From Pirellulales bacterium (lineage in GTDB: Bacteria; Planctomycetota; Planctomycetia; Pirellulales; JAEUIK01), in assembly GCA_019636335.1 (NCBI GenBank), contig JAHBXR010000010.1, positions 62,001 through 126,000 on the forward strand: a stretch of 64,000 bases of DNA. Reading direction: 5' to 3'. Shown piece after piece: positions 44,709 through 52,725 of this stretch (the stretch's first letter is position 1; every line of letters starts with the position of its first letter). The notes under the pieces were generated by a model. It was not told the DNA's origin. It ran no database searches and saw only the letters and a program-made list of their open reading frames with translations. The translations under genes were made by a program, and so were the position numbers.

Positions 44709-46481
44709 ATGTCGGAGCGTCTCGAGCGTCGCCATCACACTTCTACCGCGCCGGCGCCCTCGGAACATCTCGCGACACATGGTCCCCATCTCGCCCATTC
44801 GGCTTTCGAGCAACCGCGTGTCGCGACTCCCCCGGCGGCCAAGACGCCGCTCGCCCAGCTCGATCTGCCCGGCTTCTCACTGAGCCCGCTTGCCGAACGC
44901 CGTGTCACTCAACTGACCTACGCTTTTCTCGTACTCGGCATCGGGCTGCGTTTGCTGCGTTACCTGTTGTGCTGCCCTTTGTGGGGCGACGAGGCCTACG
45001 TCGCGGCGAACTTCTTCGAACAAAGCTATGCCGATCTGCTACAGCCGCTGCGTTATCACCAGGTCTGCCCGCCGCTGTTCCTGTGGACCGAACTAACGAT
45101 CGTGCGGCTGTTTGGCTTTTCTGAGTATTCGCTACGCCTGGTTCCCTGCCTGGCGGGCATTGCCACGCTTTTGTTGTTCTGGCGTTTTGCCAGCGGCATC
45201 TTGCGCGGTCTCCCCTTGCTGATGGCAGTGGCGTTCTTTGCCGTCGCCTACTACCCGATTCGGCATGGCGGCGAGGTGAAACCGTATGCCACCGATCTTT
45301 TCGCGGCGATGCTGCTGATGACGCTATTGGGCGAGTGGCTGCGCCGCCCGGGCGAGGCTCGCTGGCTGTGGGTGCTCGCCACGGTGACGCCCCTGTTGGT
45401 CTGGCTTTCTTATCCGTCGGTGTTTGTGGCTGGCGGCGTTGGTCTGGCCCTCGGCTGGCACGCGTGGCGGCACGGCACGGCGTCGATCCGTCTGGCGGTA
45501 GTGGCCTTTGGCATCACGTTGCTCGCCTCGTTCGGCGGGCTGCAATATGTCATGGCGATGGCGCAATACCAGCGTGAGTTCGGTGCCGGGGGTATGGGCG
45601 ACTATTGGCAAATGGCCTTCCCCCCCGTCACGCAGCCGATCGCCCTGGTGACGTGGCTCGTGCGCGAACATACCGGTCACATCTTTGCCTTCCCCATCGG
45701 TGGCAAGAATGGCGCCAGCACGCTCAATCTGATCTGCTTCGTGGCCGGGGTCGTGCTCTTGTGGCGCGTGCGCCGTCGCACGCTACTCCTGGCTTGCCTG
45801 GGACCGTTCTTCCTAGCCTTTGTCGCCGCCTCGCTGCAGCGTTATCCCTACGGCGGCAGCACGCGAGTCGTGCTCTACCTCGCTCCGGCAATCTGTCTGA
45901 TCGCCGGGCTCGGTGCGACGTGGATCATCTCGTGGGGGCGCGAGCCGTGGTTCCGCCGCGCGATGGCCCTGGTCGCCATCGCGGTGCTGGGACTGATCGG
46001 CGCGGGGCAGGGGATTGCTGATCTTGTCATGCCCTACAAGACGATCCACGACGAGCGCGATCGGGCCTTTGCCGATTGGCTCTGGAACGATAAGGCGCAC
46101 GGCGTCGAGATGGTCTGCGTCTACCGCGACCTGGGACTCGACTTCTTCCCCTTGAATTGGGAATGGGGACATTCGGCCCGCTATCTCTGCAACCAGCGCA
46201 TCTATTCACCGCGGCATGGCGGACCGGGGCAGCCTCCCGACTGGGACGCCATTACGGCCGAACGTCCATTGGTCTGTGTCGTCTACTGGGTCGGCGACCT
46301 GAAACGGGACGACGCCAGGTTCAACGCCTGGCTGGCCGAAGTCGGCCAGCGTTTCGAACTAGCCGATCGTGAGCGCCACGTGCTCAATCCCGATTCGGGC
46401 TATACCGAGACGTACGAGCTCTATACCTTCGTGCCGCGGATCAAGACCGCAAGCGCGAAACAAATCAACGTGGCGCGCTAG
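44709..46481 (+). CDS. GT39/ArnT-type integral membrane glycosyltransferase
   Basis: A 590-residue membrane protein of the GT-C class (GT39/ArnT/PMT-like). These use polyprenyl-phosphate sugars to glycosylate proteins or lipids on the outer face. A cytoplasmic N-tail (~1-75) precedes about 11 membrane helices. The first outside loop contains CCPLWGDEAYVAANF (~92-106), with the acidic catalytic DE of the family. LVPCLAGIATLLLFWRFA and the PIRHGGEVKPYATDLFAAML loop (~178-197; Lys-Pro-Tyr) are typical of planctomycete and Bacteroidetes GT39-like proteins. The C-terminal extramembrane domain (~480-590) is unassigned. It is 30 bp after the GT2-methyltransferase fusion and presumably uses its product. 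The acceptor is unknown. Confidence 0.85.
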   Translation: MSERLERRHHTSTAPAPSEHLATHGPHLAHSAFEQPRVATPPAAKTPLAQLDLPGFSLSPLAERRVTQLTYAFLVLGIGLRLLRYLLCCPLWGDEAYVAANFFEQSYADLLQPLRYHQVCPPLFLWTELTIVRLFGFSEYSLRLVPCLAGIATLLLFWRFASGILRGLPLLMAVAFFAVAYYPIRHGGEVKPYATDLFAAMLLMTLLGEWLRRPGEARWLWVLATVTPLLVWLSYPSVFVAGGVGLALGWHAWRHGTASIRLAVVAFGITLLASFGGLQYVMAMAQYQREFGAGGMGDYWQMAFPPVTQPIALVTWLVREHTGHIFAFPIGGKNGASTLNLICFVAGVVLLWRVRRRTLLLACLGPFFLAFVAASLQRYPYGGSTRVVLYLAPAICLIAGLGATWIISWGREPWFRRAMALVAIAVLGLIGAGQGIADLVMPYKTIHDERDRAFADWLWNDKAHGVEMVCVYRDLGLDFFPLNWEWGHSARYLCNQRIYSPRHGGPGQPPDWDAITAERPLVCVVYWVGDLKRDDARFNAWLAEVGQRFELADRERHVLNPDSGYTETYELYTFVPRIKTASAKQINVAR

Positions 46482-46486
46482 CGCCA
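46471..46486 (+). other. Hairpin over the GT39 stop codon
   Basis: TGGCGC (46471-46476) pairs with GCGCCA (46481-46486) with a GCTA loop. The TAG stop (46479-46481) lies in the loop and first stem base. It shares TAGCGCCAG with the hairpin at 41952-41972. There is no U-tract. Confidence 0.4.
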
Positions 46487-46667
46487 GATGACACGCTGCG
46501 CCGCTACCCCTTGATGTTGCGGTCAGGCGGTGGGAGGTAGCACGGACGATTTTCCGGAGTGGCATTGCCAGCGTGCCAGGCCGGAGTCGCAAAATCATCG
46601 GTGCTAACCACTCTGGTTGTCACCGCAGACTGGTCCAGCAGCGCCGCGCGGCCGCGTCTTTCGACGA

Positions 46668-47663
46668 TCACTTCTTCTTGTCGGCTTCGTTCTGCTTGTC
46701 GCGTTTGAGCTTCCAGGCGACGAGCCAGCGTTCGGAATCGAGCTTCATGCCCAGCTCGTCGACGAGTCGCTGCTCGAGGTCGCGCATGTGGCCGGCGCCG
46801 TAGAAGATGGCGAGCTTCTTCTTTCCGCTTGCCAATTCGCGCTGAAGCACGTCGATCGCGACCTTGTTGCGCTCGGAGATCAGCGTCGAACCTTTAGGCC
46901 CGTCGAGACCGCCGATCATACCATCCATGTTTTCGAACTGCTCGGCCATGAGTTGCCGCATCGACATCGCGCGGTCGGGATTCATCAAGGCCAGCAGCAT
47001 GCCGGCGTCCGATTGCCGTGCGGCGCCGGGATTGCGCTGCGCGGCCAGACTCTGCTGCGCGATGCTGTGCCCGAGCATGCGGAAGAACATCGAGAACATG
47101 TTCTCGTTGCGATCGCGCATCGATTGCTCGAAGGCCTCGGGCGACATGTCGGCATGTACGAAGTTCTTCCGTTCGTAGTCGACGCCGTCGAGCTGATGCG
47201 TCAGCTCGAGCATGTTCTGCATGCCTCCTTGCAGCATGGCGATGGGATGCCCCGAGCGCTCGCCCGGCTTCGGCTTCGCGTCTTCCGGGGCGACGAGTTC
47301 GTAGAGCACGGCGTCGTAATTCGCGAACACGTCGTTCAGCTCGTCGAAGTATTCCGGTTCGGCGATGTGTACCGCGGCCACCAGATCGACCACGATCCCC
47401 TCGTCCTCGTCGGCCGGCACATAGCGCACGATGGCCGTTTCCATCGCCACGAGCTTTCCGTCCTCGTCTCGGGTCACGCGCAGGAATTTCGTCTTGGCCG
47501 GAGTTGCTTGCGCGGCATCGCTCGAATCGGCTTCGTCCGCCACTGCCGTGGGGGGAGCCGCTCCTGCCGGCCACGCGACGACCCAGGCAGCCCCTACCGC
47601 GAGCCACACGACCAACCCACGCAGCAACCCTTCGTAGAAGTTCGAGCGAGCTCGTCGCGACAT
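46668..47663 (-). CDS. Exported TraB/GumN-like protein
   Basis: A 331-residue exported protein of the TraB/GumN (TIKI-like) superfamily; some members are metalloproteases. The ATG at 47661-47663 has AGGAA ~10 bp upstream and begins a signal peptide (LLRGLVVWLAVGAAWVVAWPAGA, shortened here to VVWLAVGAAWVVAW). Family features are LVAAVHIAEPEYFDELNDVF (~94-113), which holds the conserved His and Glu, AVLYELVAPED and the C-terminal AIFYGAGHMRDLEQRLV (~287-303, conserved GxxH). A Met/Gln-rich middle region (~150-260) is specific to this copy. It is a single gene separated by ~118 bp from the next. The substrate is unknown. Confidence 0.82.
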   Translation of the reverse strand: MSRRARSNFYEGLLRGLVVWLAVGAAWVVAWPAGAAPPTAVADEADSSDAAQATPAKTKFLRVTRDEDGKLVAMETAIVRYVPADEDEGIVVDLVAAVHIAEPEYFDELNDVFANYDAVLYELVAPEDAKPKPGERSGHPIAMLQGGMQNMLELTHQLDGVDYERKNFVHADMSPEAFEQSMRDRNENMFSMFFRMLGHSIAQQSLAAQRNPGAARQSDAGMLLALMNPDRAMSMRQLMAEQFENMDGMIGGLDGPKGSTLISERNKVAIDVLQRELASGKKKLAIFYGAGHMRDLEQRLVDELGMKLDSERWLVAWKLKRDKQNEADKKK

Positions 47664-47781
47664 GGCCGGTTCCTCTTTCCAGGGATGGCGCTGCTCGAAA
47701 CAGCGCCTGGCTGAAGTATACGCCTCGGCTCCAGCGCCGGACAGCAAACCGCCACGAGCGGCAAAAAGCGGCGGCCGCCCG

Positions 47782-48681
47782 CTACTTGCTGGCGCTCGCC
47801 AGCTTGCGCCGCAGCGAACGGACGTTGTCCTGCACCACCAGCGGCATCTTCGAACGCAGCAGGTTCTTGCCCTCGAACCAGCCGTGCGGTTCATCGAAGG
47901 CCACGTGGCATTCGATGAACAAGGCCCCTCGCGGCTCGGCCAATTCTGTGACCTTGATATAGCCGCCGAGCCCCGTATAGGGCAGAGGATCGCCAGGGCT
48001 CAGCCGCCCGGCGGCGTCGCGCAACAGCGGTTGCCAGCGATTGGGAAATTCCTTGTCCTCGGCAAAGCGCTCGTCGAGCCGCAGCGCCGCGACCACCGAC
48101 CCGGCTTGCTTGGCGCGTTCCGTATAGGCCACGCCTCCCAGTTGCACGCGGTCGAGGATCGACACGTCGATCGCAATGAAATTCGGATCGAGCGCCGGAG
48201 TGCCTGCGAGCGTCAGCCCACGCTGTTTCAACTCTTCGGGCGTAAGGGCGCGAGCCTTGAGCGTCTCTTGATGAGCCGATTCGCTCTCCGCGGCGCCGGC
48301 CAGTTGGTCGAACAAACCTTCGTCTTCGAAGGCCGCCAGCTTGCCGTAGGCCACGAAGCAGAAGTCGATGCGCTGGCCACGCCGCTCGCCCGTCTCGTCG
48401 TCGAGCGAATTGATCTCGAGCACGAAGGGGGACACCACCGCGTTGCGCGTAAATCGATCGAGCGGATACTTGTCGGCGGCACGTTGGAGCGTTTCCTGCT
48501 GCTCGGCCGGCGTCATGCCCGCGGACATGATCGGCGTGGGCAACATGACCGCCGTTCCCGAGGGAAGCTTCACTCCCTGCTGGACGAGTTCTTCGAGCAG
48601 ATCGGCCCGGGCCTCGGCCGCCAGCAGCAGACCTGCCAGCACGAGCAGCCCCATCACGATCTCTTGGTTGAGTCGGCTCAT
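47782..48681 (-). CDS. Conserved secreted hypothetical protein
   Basis: A 299-residue protein with a signal peptide (EIVMGLLVLAGLLLAAEARA). The mature chain is predicted alpha/beta with no transmembrane helices. It opens DLLEELVQQGVKLPSGTAVM and contains several charged, ordered stretches (FVLEINSLDDETGERRGQ, LDPNFIAIDVSILDRVQLGG). The tail is basic (NVRSLRRKLASASK). No catalytic motif is recognisable and I cannot name a family; its well-behaved composition and signal make it a real gene. It lies between the TraB/GumN gene and the ABC ATPase gene, all on the minus strand. The gaps of 118 and 69 bp allow cotranscription with the ATPase. Confidence 0.7.
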   Translation of the reverse strand: MSRLNQEIVMGLLVLAGLLLAAEARADLLEELVQQGVKLPSGTAVMLPTPIMSAGMTPAEQQETLQRAADKYPLDRFTRNAVVSPFVLEINSLDDETGERRGQRIDFCFVAYGKLAAFEDEGLFDQLAGAAESESAHQETLKARALTPEELKQRGLTLAGTPALDPNFIAIDVSILDRVQLGGVAYTERAKQAGSVVAALRLDERFAEDKEFPNRWQPLLRDAAGRLSPGDPLPYTGLGGYIKVTELAEPRGALFIECHVAFDEPHGWFEGKNLLRSKMPLVVQDNVRSLRRKLASASK

Positions 48682-48750
48682 GGGTCGCTTCCTCTCCCTA
48701 CGGCGGCGGTTTTCACCACGAGGTGCGGGTAATTCTACGCCAGAGGCAAG

Positions 48751-49461
48751 TCACGGCGTCGCGGCGCGGCGCTCGTCGGCCTCGAACTTGCCGTCGCGCA
48801 AATGGATCACGCGTGCCGCCCGCGCCGCCACACGTGGGTCGTGCGTGATGAGCACCACGGTTAGATTGGCCTGGGCGTGCAGACGGAAAAAGAGCTCGAG
48901 AATCTCCTCGCCCGTCCGCGTATCGAGATTGCCCGTCGGCTCGTCCGCCAGCAGCAGCGCCGGATCGTTCGCCAACGACCGCGCGATCGCCACCCGTTGA
49001 CGTTCCCCCACCGAAAGTCTCATGGGGAGGTGGCCCGTACGATGCTGCATGCCGACCTCGGCCAGCAGGCGTGCGGCCTTCTCCGCGCGGGCGGCGACCG
49101 GGAGCGATGATTCGAACATCGGCACCTGCACGTTCTCGAGCGCCGTGAGCATCGGCAGCAGGTGAAACGACTGGAACACAAAACCGATGCGCTGGGCGCG
49201 AATCCGATCGGTGTTCGTCAGGCCGTTGACGAGCTGCCCCTCGAAATAGACCACACCCTGGGTCGGCTCGTCGAGCAATCCCAGCAACTGCAGCAACGTC
49301 GACTTTCCGCTGCCGCTCGGGCCGACGATCGCCACAAACTCGCCTCGCTCAATCGTCAGGTCCACGCCGTCGAGCGCCCGCACGTCGCCGTCGGGATAGA
49401 GCTTGGCGAGCCTCTCGGCGCGAAGCAGCACCCGGCTCGGATCTGGTTGGGAAGAGGGCAT
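48751..49461 (-). CDS. ABC transporter ATP-binding protein (LolD/MacB type)
   Basis: A 236-residue ATPase. The ATG at 49459-49461 gives the usual N-terminus (VLLRAERLAKLYPDG); the longer frame upstream is Arg-rich noise. Walker A is GPSGSGKST (47-55). The Q-loop lies in GFVFQSFHLLPMLTALENV. The signature is LSVGERQRVA (a variant of LSGGQ) and Walker B is LLLADEPTGNLD. An ITHDPRVAARA H-loop follows. It belongs to the LolD/MacB/FtsE class that drives periplasmic mechanotransmission. No permease is adjacent on the same strand, but a MacB-type permease gene lies 2.1 kb away on the plus strand, directly before the lipopeptide genes. The two could form one exporter. Confidence 0.9.
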   Translation of the reverse strand: MPSSQPDPSRVLLRAERLAKLYPDGDVRALDGVDLTIERGEFVAIVGPSGSGKSTLLQLLGLLDEPTQGVVYFEGQLVNGLTNTDRIRAQRIGFVFQSFHLLPMLTALENVQVPMFESSLPVAARAEKAARLLAEVGMQHRTGHLPMRLSVGERQRVAIARSLANDPALLLADEPTGNLDTRTGEEILELFFRLHAQANLTVVLITHDPRVAARAARVIHLRDGKFEADERRAATP

Positions 49462-49802
49462 GGCAAGTCGCGGGGCAGGGGGGGATGCGCTCGATGCAAT
49501 CGCTAGAACTTTCGCGATCGGACAGCACGGCAACGTAGAACGCGCACGATCTCTACAACTTAGCACACAGGTCCCCCGCAGCCCGATGGGGGGCGTTGCA
49601 ACCGCTACTTCGGCCGGCCGAAAGCGTGTCGAACGGCCCCGCAAGCTGTCGCGGCGCACCTCGTGGGACCGATACGAAACATCGGTGGACCGCGCGCTAC
49701 CGCCAGGATCGGCCAGGCGCGCGGTGGGCGGAGCACCAGCCATCACAACGTTCGACGGGCCTCGACCACGGCCCGCCGGCGCGCGTCACGGAGGCGATCT
49801 CG
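49462..49802. other. Divergent promoter region, no gene
   Basis: This 341-bp gap separates the divergent ABC ATPase and SppA-like genes. It should hold both promoters, though I could not pick out convincing -35/-10 pairs. A strong GGAGG ribosome-binding site 8 bp before ATG 49803 ends it. Long frames that run through from both sides have no protein-like features. Confidence 0.45.
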
Positions 49803-50861
49803 ATGCCGGGCCGCCAGGCAAACTGGCCGCTGCCGCTCGCGCGAGCATTCTGGCTCGTGGCGCTGGCCTTGTCGTTGGCCGGTTGCCGCCATCCCATCGC
49901 GGTCAAGACCGACAGCCGCGTGACGGTCGTCTCGCCCCAGCCGCACAGCATGGGACCGCTCGTCGCCATGCCCGTCGTCCACGGTCAGGTCGAGACCCCG
50001 CGCCGCATTGCGCTGGTCGACGTCGACGGATTGATCCTCAATCAGCCCATGACGGGACTCTACAGCGAAGGCGAGAATCCCGTCGCGCTCTTCCGCGAAA
50101 AGCTCGATCAGATCGCTCGCGACCCCTGCTATGCCGCCGTGGTGATTCGCATCAACAGTCCCGGCGGCGGCGTGACCGCCTCCGACGTCATCTGGCACGA
50201 TCTGCGCGAGCTGAAAGCCCGGCGCGGCATCCCCGTCGTGGCCTGCCTGATGGATGTCGGGGCTGGCGGGGCATACTACCTCGCCACGGCCGCCGATCAC
50301 ATCGTGGCCCACCCGACTTCGGTCACGGGGGGCATCGGCGTCATCCTGAATCTCTACAACCTCGAAGACGCCATGGCGCAATTCAACGCCGTGGGCACGC
50401 CCATCAAATCGGGCGAGTACATCGATCTCGGCACTCCCATCCGGGCTCAGAGCGACGAGGCCCGCGAGTTGCTGCAGACGATGGCCAACGAGTTTCACGG
50501 ACGCTTCAAGCAGGTCGTGCTCGAAGCGCGGCCCCAGGTGGCGCACGATCCGACCGACATCTTCGACGGACGCGTCTTCACGGCGCAGCAGGCACTTGGC
50601 CGACACCTGGTCGACTCGATCGGCTACGTCGACGATGCGATCGCCATCGCCGCGCAGATGGGGGGCGCACCCGGCGCACCGGTCGTGGCCCTGCATCGCT
50701 GCCACGATCGCGCGCGCACGCCCTACGACGTCACGCCGAACGTCCCCTTGCAGGCCAACTTCCTCCCGCTGAGCATTCCGGGACTAGAACGCTCGAAACT
50801 GCCCACGTTTCTTTATCTCTGGCAGCCCGAGCCCACGCTCGAGCGCATGAGCGGGCGCTGA
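49803..50861 (+). CDS. SppA-like S49-family lipoprotein lacking the catalytic serine
   Basis: A 352-residue exported lipoprotein: GGAGG 8 bp upstream of the ATG, hydrophobic signal and the lipobox LSLAGC with Cys28. The body matches SppA (ClpP/crotonase fold). It has RIALVDVDGLILNQ, then VVIRINSPGGGVTASDVIW (~118-136) and the segment where the serine nucleophile should be. In SppA that segment reads AASGGYY; here it is GAGGAYY, so Gly155 replaces Ser. The general-base Lys is retained (PIKSG, Lys202). The enzyme is therefore either inactive, a binding protein or uses another residue. It could be a regulator or scaffold of membrane proteins. Its downstream context is the MacB-type permease and lipopeptide genes. 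Confidence 0.85.
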   Translation: MPGRQANWPLPLARAFWLVALALSLAGCRHPIAVKTDSRVTVVSPQPHSMGPLVAMPVVHGQVETPRRIALVDVDGLILNQPMTGLYSEGENPVALFREKLDQIARDPCYAAVVIRINSPGGGVTASDVIWHDLRELKARRGIPVVACLMDVGAGGAYYLATAADHIVAHPTSVTGGIGVILNLYNLEDAMAQFNAVGTPIKSGEYIDLGTPIRAQSDEARELLQTMANEFHGRFKQVVLEARPQVAHDPTDIFDGRVFTAQQALGRHLVDSIGYVDDAIAIAAQMGGAPGAPVVALHRCHDRARTPYDVTPNVPLQANFLPLSIPGLERSKLPTFLYLWQPEPTLERMSGR

Positions 50862-51541
50862 TCCGCGCTCGATTTCCGCGAAGAGCACGCTGCCCGGCAC
50901 AAGTGCAGGAACCGATCGCTTCGTCGTCAACGTGATACATCTCGTCGCGATCTTGCGACGCGGGCGGATTCGATTCCCTGCCGCAGCTCTCGCTGAGTGC
51001 GTCTCCGCCTCGCAAAATATCTTCACCATTGGTACACGATTCTGGCCACTGCGCGGCAGCGCGTGGTCGCCAGAAAAACAAGTCGATATGACGGCGCTCG
51101 GGCTGCGTCCCTAGGGAGCGGGGCTTCCCCCCTTCTTCGTGGTGCGGGAAACTACAGTCTGCCGGAAATGGTTTCCCGGCAACCAATTCGCGATACGATT
51201 CAGGCGTGAGGGTCGTATCGAGTAGGAGGCCTGCTCAGCCCCACCCTGGACCATTCGTAGCGATCAAGGATGGCTGTTTTGCCACGAGGCCCGTCAAACC
51301 GCACGCGAACCGCATCAAATCCCGCCGTCCGAGCGGTGAGGTGCCATTTTCTGGCCGAGAATTGGGATGAACTCCACTGGTCGACACGACTTAGCGTCGT
51401 TTCGCCCCCGCCTTGCTCGATCACCTGCCGCGATTACCTCGGAACGTCGCCGGCGCGGACCGCGTCCAAGCCTGTGGCTCCACAACTCCACCCTGGCATT
51501 CTACTGAGCGAGCGAGTGCCGATACTCGCCTGAGCAGCGTC
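50862..51541. other. 680-bp intergenic region before the permease
   Basis: I see no supported gene. A T-arm-like string near 50960-50990 is not part of a foldable tRNA. Minus-strand frames here (50731-51186 and 51200-51424) have no recognisable protein features. The region is unusually long for this gene-dense window and lies directly upstream of the exporter/lipopeptide operon, so it is the best place to look for its promoter and regulatory sites. I could not identify a convincing -35/-10 pair by eye. Confidence 0.4.
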
Positions 51542-52675
51542 ATGCGTTTAACCACCTTCGTTTACCGCAACCTCACGCGACGTCGCGTCCGCTCGGCGCT
51601 GACGGTCTGCGGCATGGCCGTGGCGGTGTCGGCGGTGGTGGCTCTGGTGGGCATCGCCGACGGATTTCGGCAATCGTTTCTCGACTTGTACGCTGGGAAC
51701 GGAATCGATGTGATCGTCGTGCGGGCTCGCTCGGCCGATCGCATGGCCAGCGAGTTGGATGAAACGCTAGGGCCCCGAATTGCCGGCCTCGAAGGTGTCG
51801 CCTCGGTCGAGCCGGTGTTGATGGATGCCATCTCGCTGGAAGATTCCGGCCAGATCGGCGTCGTACTGCAAGGACTCGATCCTGCCGCGCCAACCGTGCG
51901 CGACCTGCAGATTACCGCGGGGCGCACCCTGCGGAGCGGCGAGCAAAAGAGCGTTCTGCTCGGCCGAATACTCGCCCAGAACCTGGGCAAGCAGATCGGC
52001 GACAAGCTCGAGATCTACGAAGGCGAGGACTTCGAGGTCATCGGTACCTACGATCGGCAAAACCTGTTCGAAAACGGTTCGATGATCGTGCCCCTCGCCG
52101 AGCTCCAACGGATGCTCGGGCAGGAGGGGCTCGTCACCGCCTTCAATGTCACCGTGGCAGAACCACGCTCGGCCGAGACGATCGCTCACGTCGTGGCGAC
52201 CATCGACGGCATGCGCGCGGGGCTCTCGGCCATGGCCACCGAGGAATACGTCGCCACCGATAACCGCATCCGCGGCGCCAGCGCCATGGCGTGGAGCACC
52301 TCGGCCATTGCGTTGGTGATCGGCGCCATCGGCATGCTCAACACGATGATCGTGGCGGTCTTCGAACGCACGGGCGAGATCGGCATCCTGCGGGCCATCG
52401 GTTGGCGCAAGGGGCGCATCGTGCAGATGATCCTGCTCGAATCCAGTCTTTTATGCCTTGCCGGCGCGGTGGTTGGCACGGGGCTTGCGTTCTTGATGAC
52501 CTATTTGCTCAGCCGCGCGCCGGCTACGGCGGGACTCGTCAGCGCGACGATTCCCCCACACGTGGTAGCTCAGGGCTTTGTGATCGCCCTGCTGATCGGA
52601 CTTTTGGGGGCCAGCTACCCGGCCTTTCGCGCGTCGCGACTCACCCCCACCACGGCGTTGCGACACGAAGGCTAA
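51542..52675 (+). CDS. MacB/FtsX-type ABC transporter permease
   Basis: A 377-residue permease. One N-terminal membrane helix (SALTVCGMAVAVSAVVALVGIA, quoted here as VCGMAVAVSAVVALVG) is followed by a large extracytoplasmic domain (~45-240, MacB_PCD fold, with GRILAQNLGKQIGDKL). A C-terminal group of three helices follows, with the FtsX signature VFERTGEIGILRAIGWRKG (~283-301) and PAFRASRLTPTTALRHE at the end. This architecture belongs to MacB/LolC-type complexes that use mechanotransmission to export or extract substrates. There is no fused ATPase, so it needs a LolD/MacB-like ATPase such as the one at 48751-49461. It is 50 bp before the fatty-acyl-AMP ligase gene and likely cotranscribed. 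A role in lipopeptide export is inference. Confidence 0.9.
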   Translation: MRLTTFVYRNLTRRRVRSALTVCGMAVAVSAVVALVGIADGFRQSFLDLYAGNGIDVIVVRARSADRMASELDETLGPRIAGLEGVASVEPVLMDAISLEDSGQIGVVLQGLDPAAPTVRDLQITAGRTLRSGEQKSVLLGRILAQNLGKQIGDKLEIYEGEDFEVIGTYDRQNLFENGSMIVPLAELQRMLGQEGLVTAFNVTVAEPRSAETIAHVVATIDGMRAGLSAMATEEYVATDNRIRGASAMAWSTSAIALVIGAIGMLNTMIVAVFERTGEIGILRAIGWRKGRIVQMILLESSLLCLAGAVVGTGLAFLMTYLLSRAPATAGLVSATIPPHVVAQGFVIALLIGLLGASYPAFRASRLTPTTALRHEG

Positions 52676-52725
52676 CTTGACGGCAACGGAACAACCTCGA
52701 GAGATCTGCATCTGAGAAGGACAAG

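Noticed and set aside
50731-51186. Minus-strand frame containing a string like those translated from tRNA T-arms (ESNPP), with a T-arm-like GGATTCGATTCC on the plus strand near 50970
   Set aside because: No matching D arm, anticodon stem or acceptor stem can be drawn, and the T stem has mismatches, so there is no tRNA or tmRNA gene here. The protein frame has no recognisable features.
51200-51424. 74-residue minus-strand frame in the gap before the permease
   Set aside because: It has a start and some ordinary composition but no ribosome-binding site, domain or neighbour that supports it. It is left as non-coding.
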